A DNA stretch of 64,000 nt from Nocardioides sp. JQ2195 (GTDB lineage Bacteria > Actinomycetota > Actinomycetes > Propionibacteriales > Nocardioidaceae): NCBI RefSeq assembly GCF_012272695.1, contig NZ_CP050902.1, forward strand, positions 2,604,001-2,668,000, read 5' to 3'. The notes below the pieces were generated by a model. That model made no database searches. It saw only the letters and a list, made by a program, of their open reading frames with translations, and was not told the DNA's origin. The position numbers were made by a program, and so were the translations under genes. This document shows positions 63,767-64,000 of this stretch, piece by piece; position 1 is the stretch's first letter; each line of letters begins with the position of its first letter.

Positions 63767-63845
63767 CCTCGCTGCTTGAAGTCTGGGGTGCCGGGCGGCA
63801 GCACGCTTCTCCGCAACGAGGGGGCCGGCTTTCAGGCCTCGCTGC
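63767..63845 (-). promoter_or_regulatory. leuA translation attenuator (three mutually exclusive arms)
   Basis: On the minus strand, GCAGCGAGG occurs at 63837-63845 (inside the leader peptide gene) and again at 63767-63775 (the leuA ribosome-binding site). Between them CCTCGTTGC (63813-63821) can pair with either. A ribosome that finishes the leader peptide covers the first arm, freeing the middle arm to hide the leuA site; a ribosome stalled at the Leu codons leaves the first arm free and the site open. Only pairing is seen; the mechanism is inferred. Confidence 0.7.
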
Positions 63846-63876
63846 GGCAGCGAAGGAGGAGGCTGCGCATCTTCAT
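63832..63876 (-). CDS. leuL: leuA leader peptide ([14 protein letters not shown])
   Basis: A 14-residue ORF with three consecutive Leu codons (CTC CTC CTT) at positions 6-8, ending TGA 70 bp before leuA. TATGGT (reverse strand, 63886-63891) lies 9 nt upstream, so translation can begin at the transcript's 5' end. Leu-codon leader peptides before leuA are known in actinobacteria. Confidence 0.75.
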   Translation of the reverse strand: MKMRSLLLRCRSEA

Positions 63877-63915
63877 GACGGTTCCACCATAACGCAGTCT
63901 GGTTAGCCTGTGACC

Positions 63916-64000
63916 ATGTCCCAGCTGCTGATCGTGCACCACTCCCCCACCCGCTCACTGCAGGCCCTCACCGACGCGGTGGTCGCGGGCGCCTCGGACG
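63916..64000 (+). CDS. Flavodoxin/NAD(P)H-dependent FMN reductase-like protein, partial
   Basis: Only the first 28 residues are in the window: MSQLLIVHHSPTRSLQALTD, then AVVAGASD. LLIVHHSPT...S is a flavodoxin-like phosphate-binding loop, suggesting an FMN-dependent reductase. ATG 63916 lies 6 nt after TAGCCT (63904-63909), indicating a leaderless start. The call is tentative because the rest is cut off by the window end. Confidence 0.55.
   Translation, partial: MSQLLIVHHSPTRSLQALTDAVVAGASD

Overview
This is a very GC-rich actinobacterial chromosome segment. It most resembles Nocardioides or a close relative in Nocardioidaceae/Propionibacteriales. The pointers are a class A RNase P RNA, actinobacteria-restricted families (DUF3145, DUF3052, a PucR-type regulator in front of fabD, homodimeric AceE), many GTG starts, and about twenty genes whose TANNNT -10 box lies 5-9 nt before the start codon, implying leaderless transcripts. 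No phage, plasmid, IS or CRISPR signature was seen. Genus placement is inference from gene content only.

Layout. 1-9.7 kb: panB, an AMIN-like secreted protein, map, a TPR protein, rnpB, an RNB-family RNase, yaaA, and a coupled minus-strand set (Nif3-like, C4 zinc-ribbon protein that appears to start at CTG, histidine phosphatase). 9.8-12.9 kb: an ABC exporter pair divergent from a GbsR/MarR regulator, with a palindromic operator between them. 12.9-17.1 kb: a signalling island with a two-component system and a soluble Ser/Thr kinase, each beside a small exported Asp-rich protein and flanked by TCTCAT-containing repeats. 17-22 kb: two acyl-CoA ligases, tRNA-Val, a peroxiredoxin and a Cys-rich lipoprotein. 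22-32 kb: DUF3052, aceE, then the fatty acid synthesis cluster fasR-like/fabD/fabH/acpP/fabF/accD. FabD carries a C-terminal BCCP-like domain in which Arg occupies the biotinyl-Lys position. 32-38 kb: enoyl-CoA hydratase, DUF3145, hydrolase, PP2C phosphatase, membrane Ser/Thr kinase, tRNA(CAT).

38-49.5 kb: hrpB, broken by a perfect 25-bp tandem duplication just before Walker A; a choline-sulfatase-like gene; tRNA-Asn; dnaG; dgt; a DinB/maleylpyruvate-isomerase-like gene; an exported cell-wall-type protein; dus. 49.5-55.5 kb: a lipoprotein, glyS, and a zinc-uptake operon znuA-znuC-znuB-zur behind a Zur-like operator. 55.5-64 kb: an AbiEi/DUF559-like gene flanked by inverted copies of one short repeat, uppS, a MarR regulator, recO, a hydrolase, an FKBP lipoprotein, a voltage-sensor-only protein, a GNAT enzyme, a seven-copy 62-bp repeat array running into the 3' end of leuA, leuA with a Leu-rich leader peptide and a translation attenuator, and the start of an unidentified gene.

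Most of the window is housekeeping core; leuA, recO, uppS, zur, glyS, dus, dgt and dnaG form a syntenic block familiar from actinobacteria. The novel-looking material is mostly regulatory or structural: the signalling island, the FabD fusion, the hrpB duplication, the leuA attenuator and the short repeat families. Starts were chosen from ribosome-binding sites, leaderless -10 boxes, stop/start overlaps and family length.
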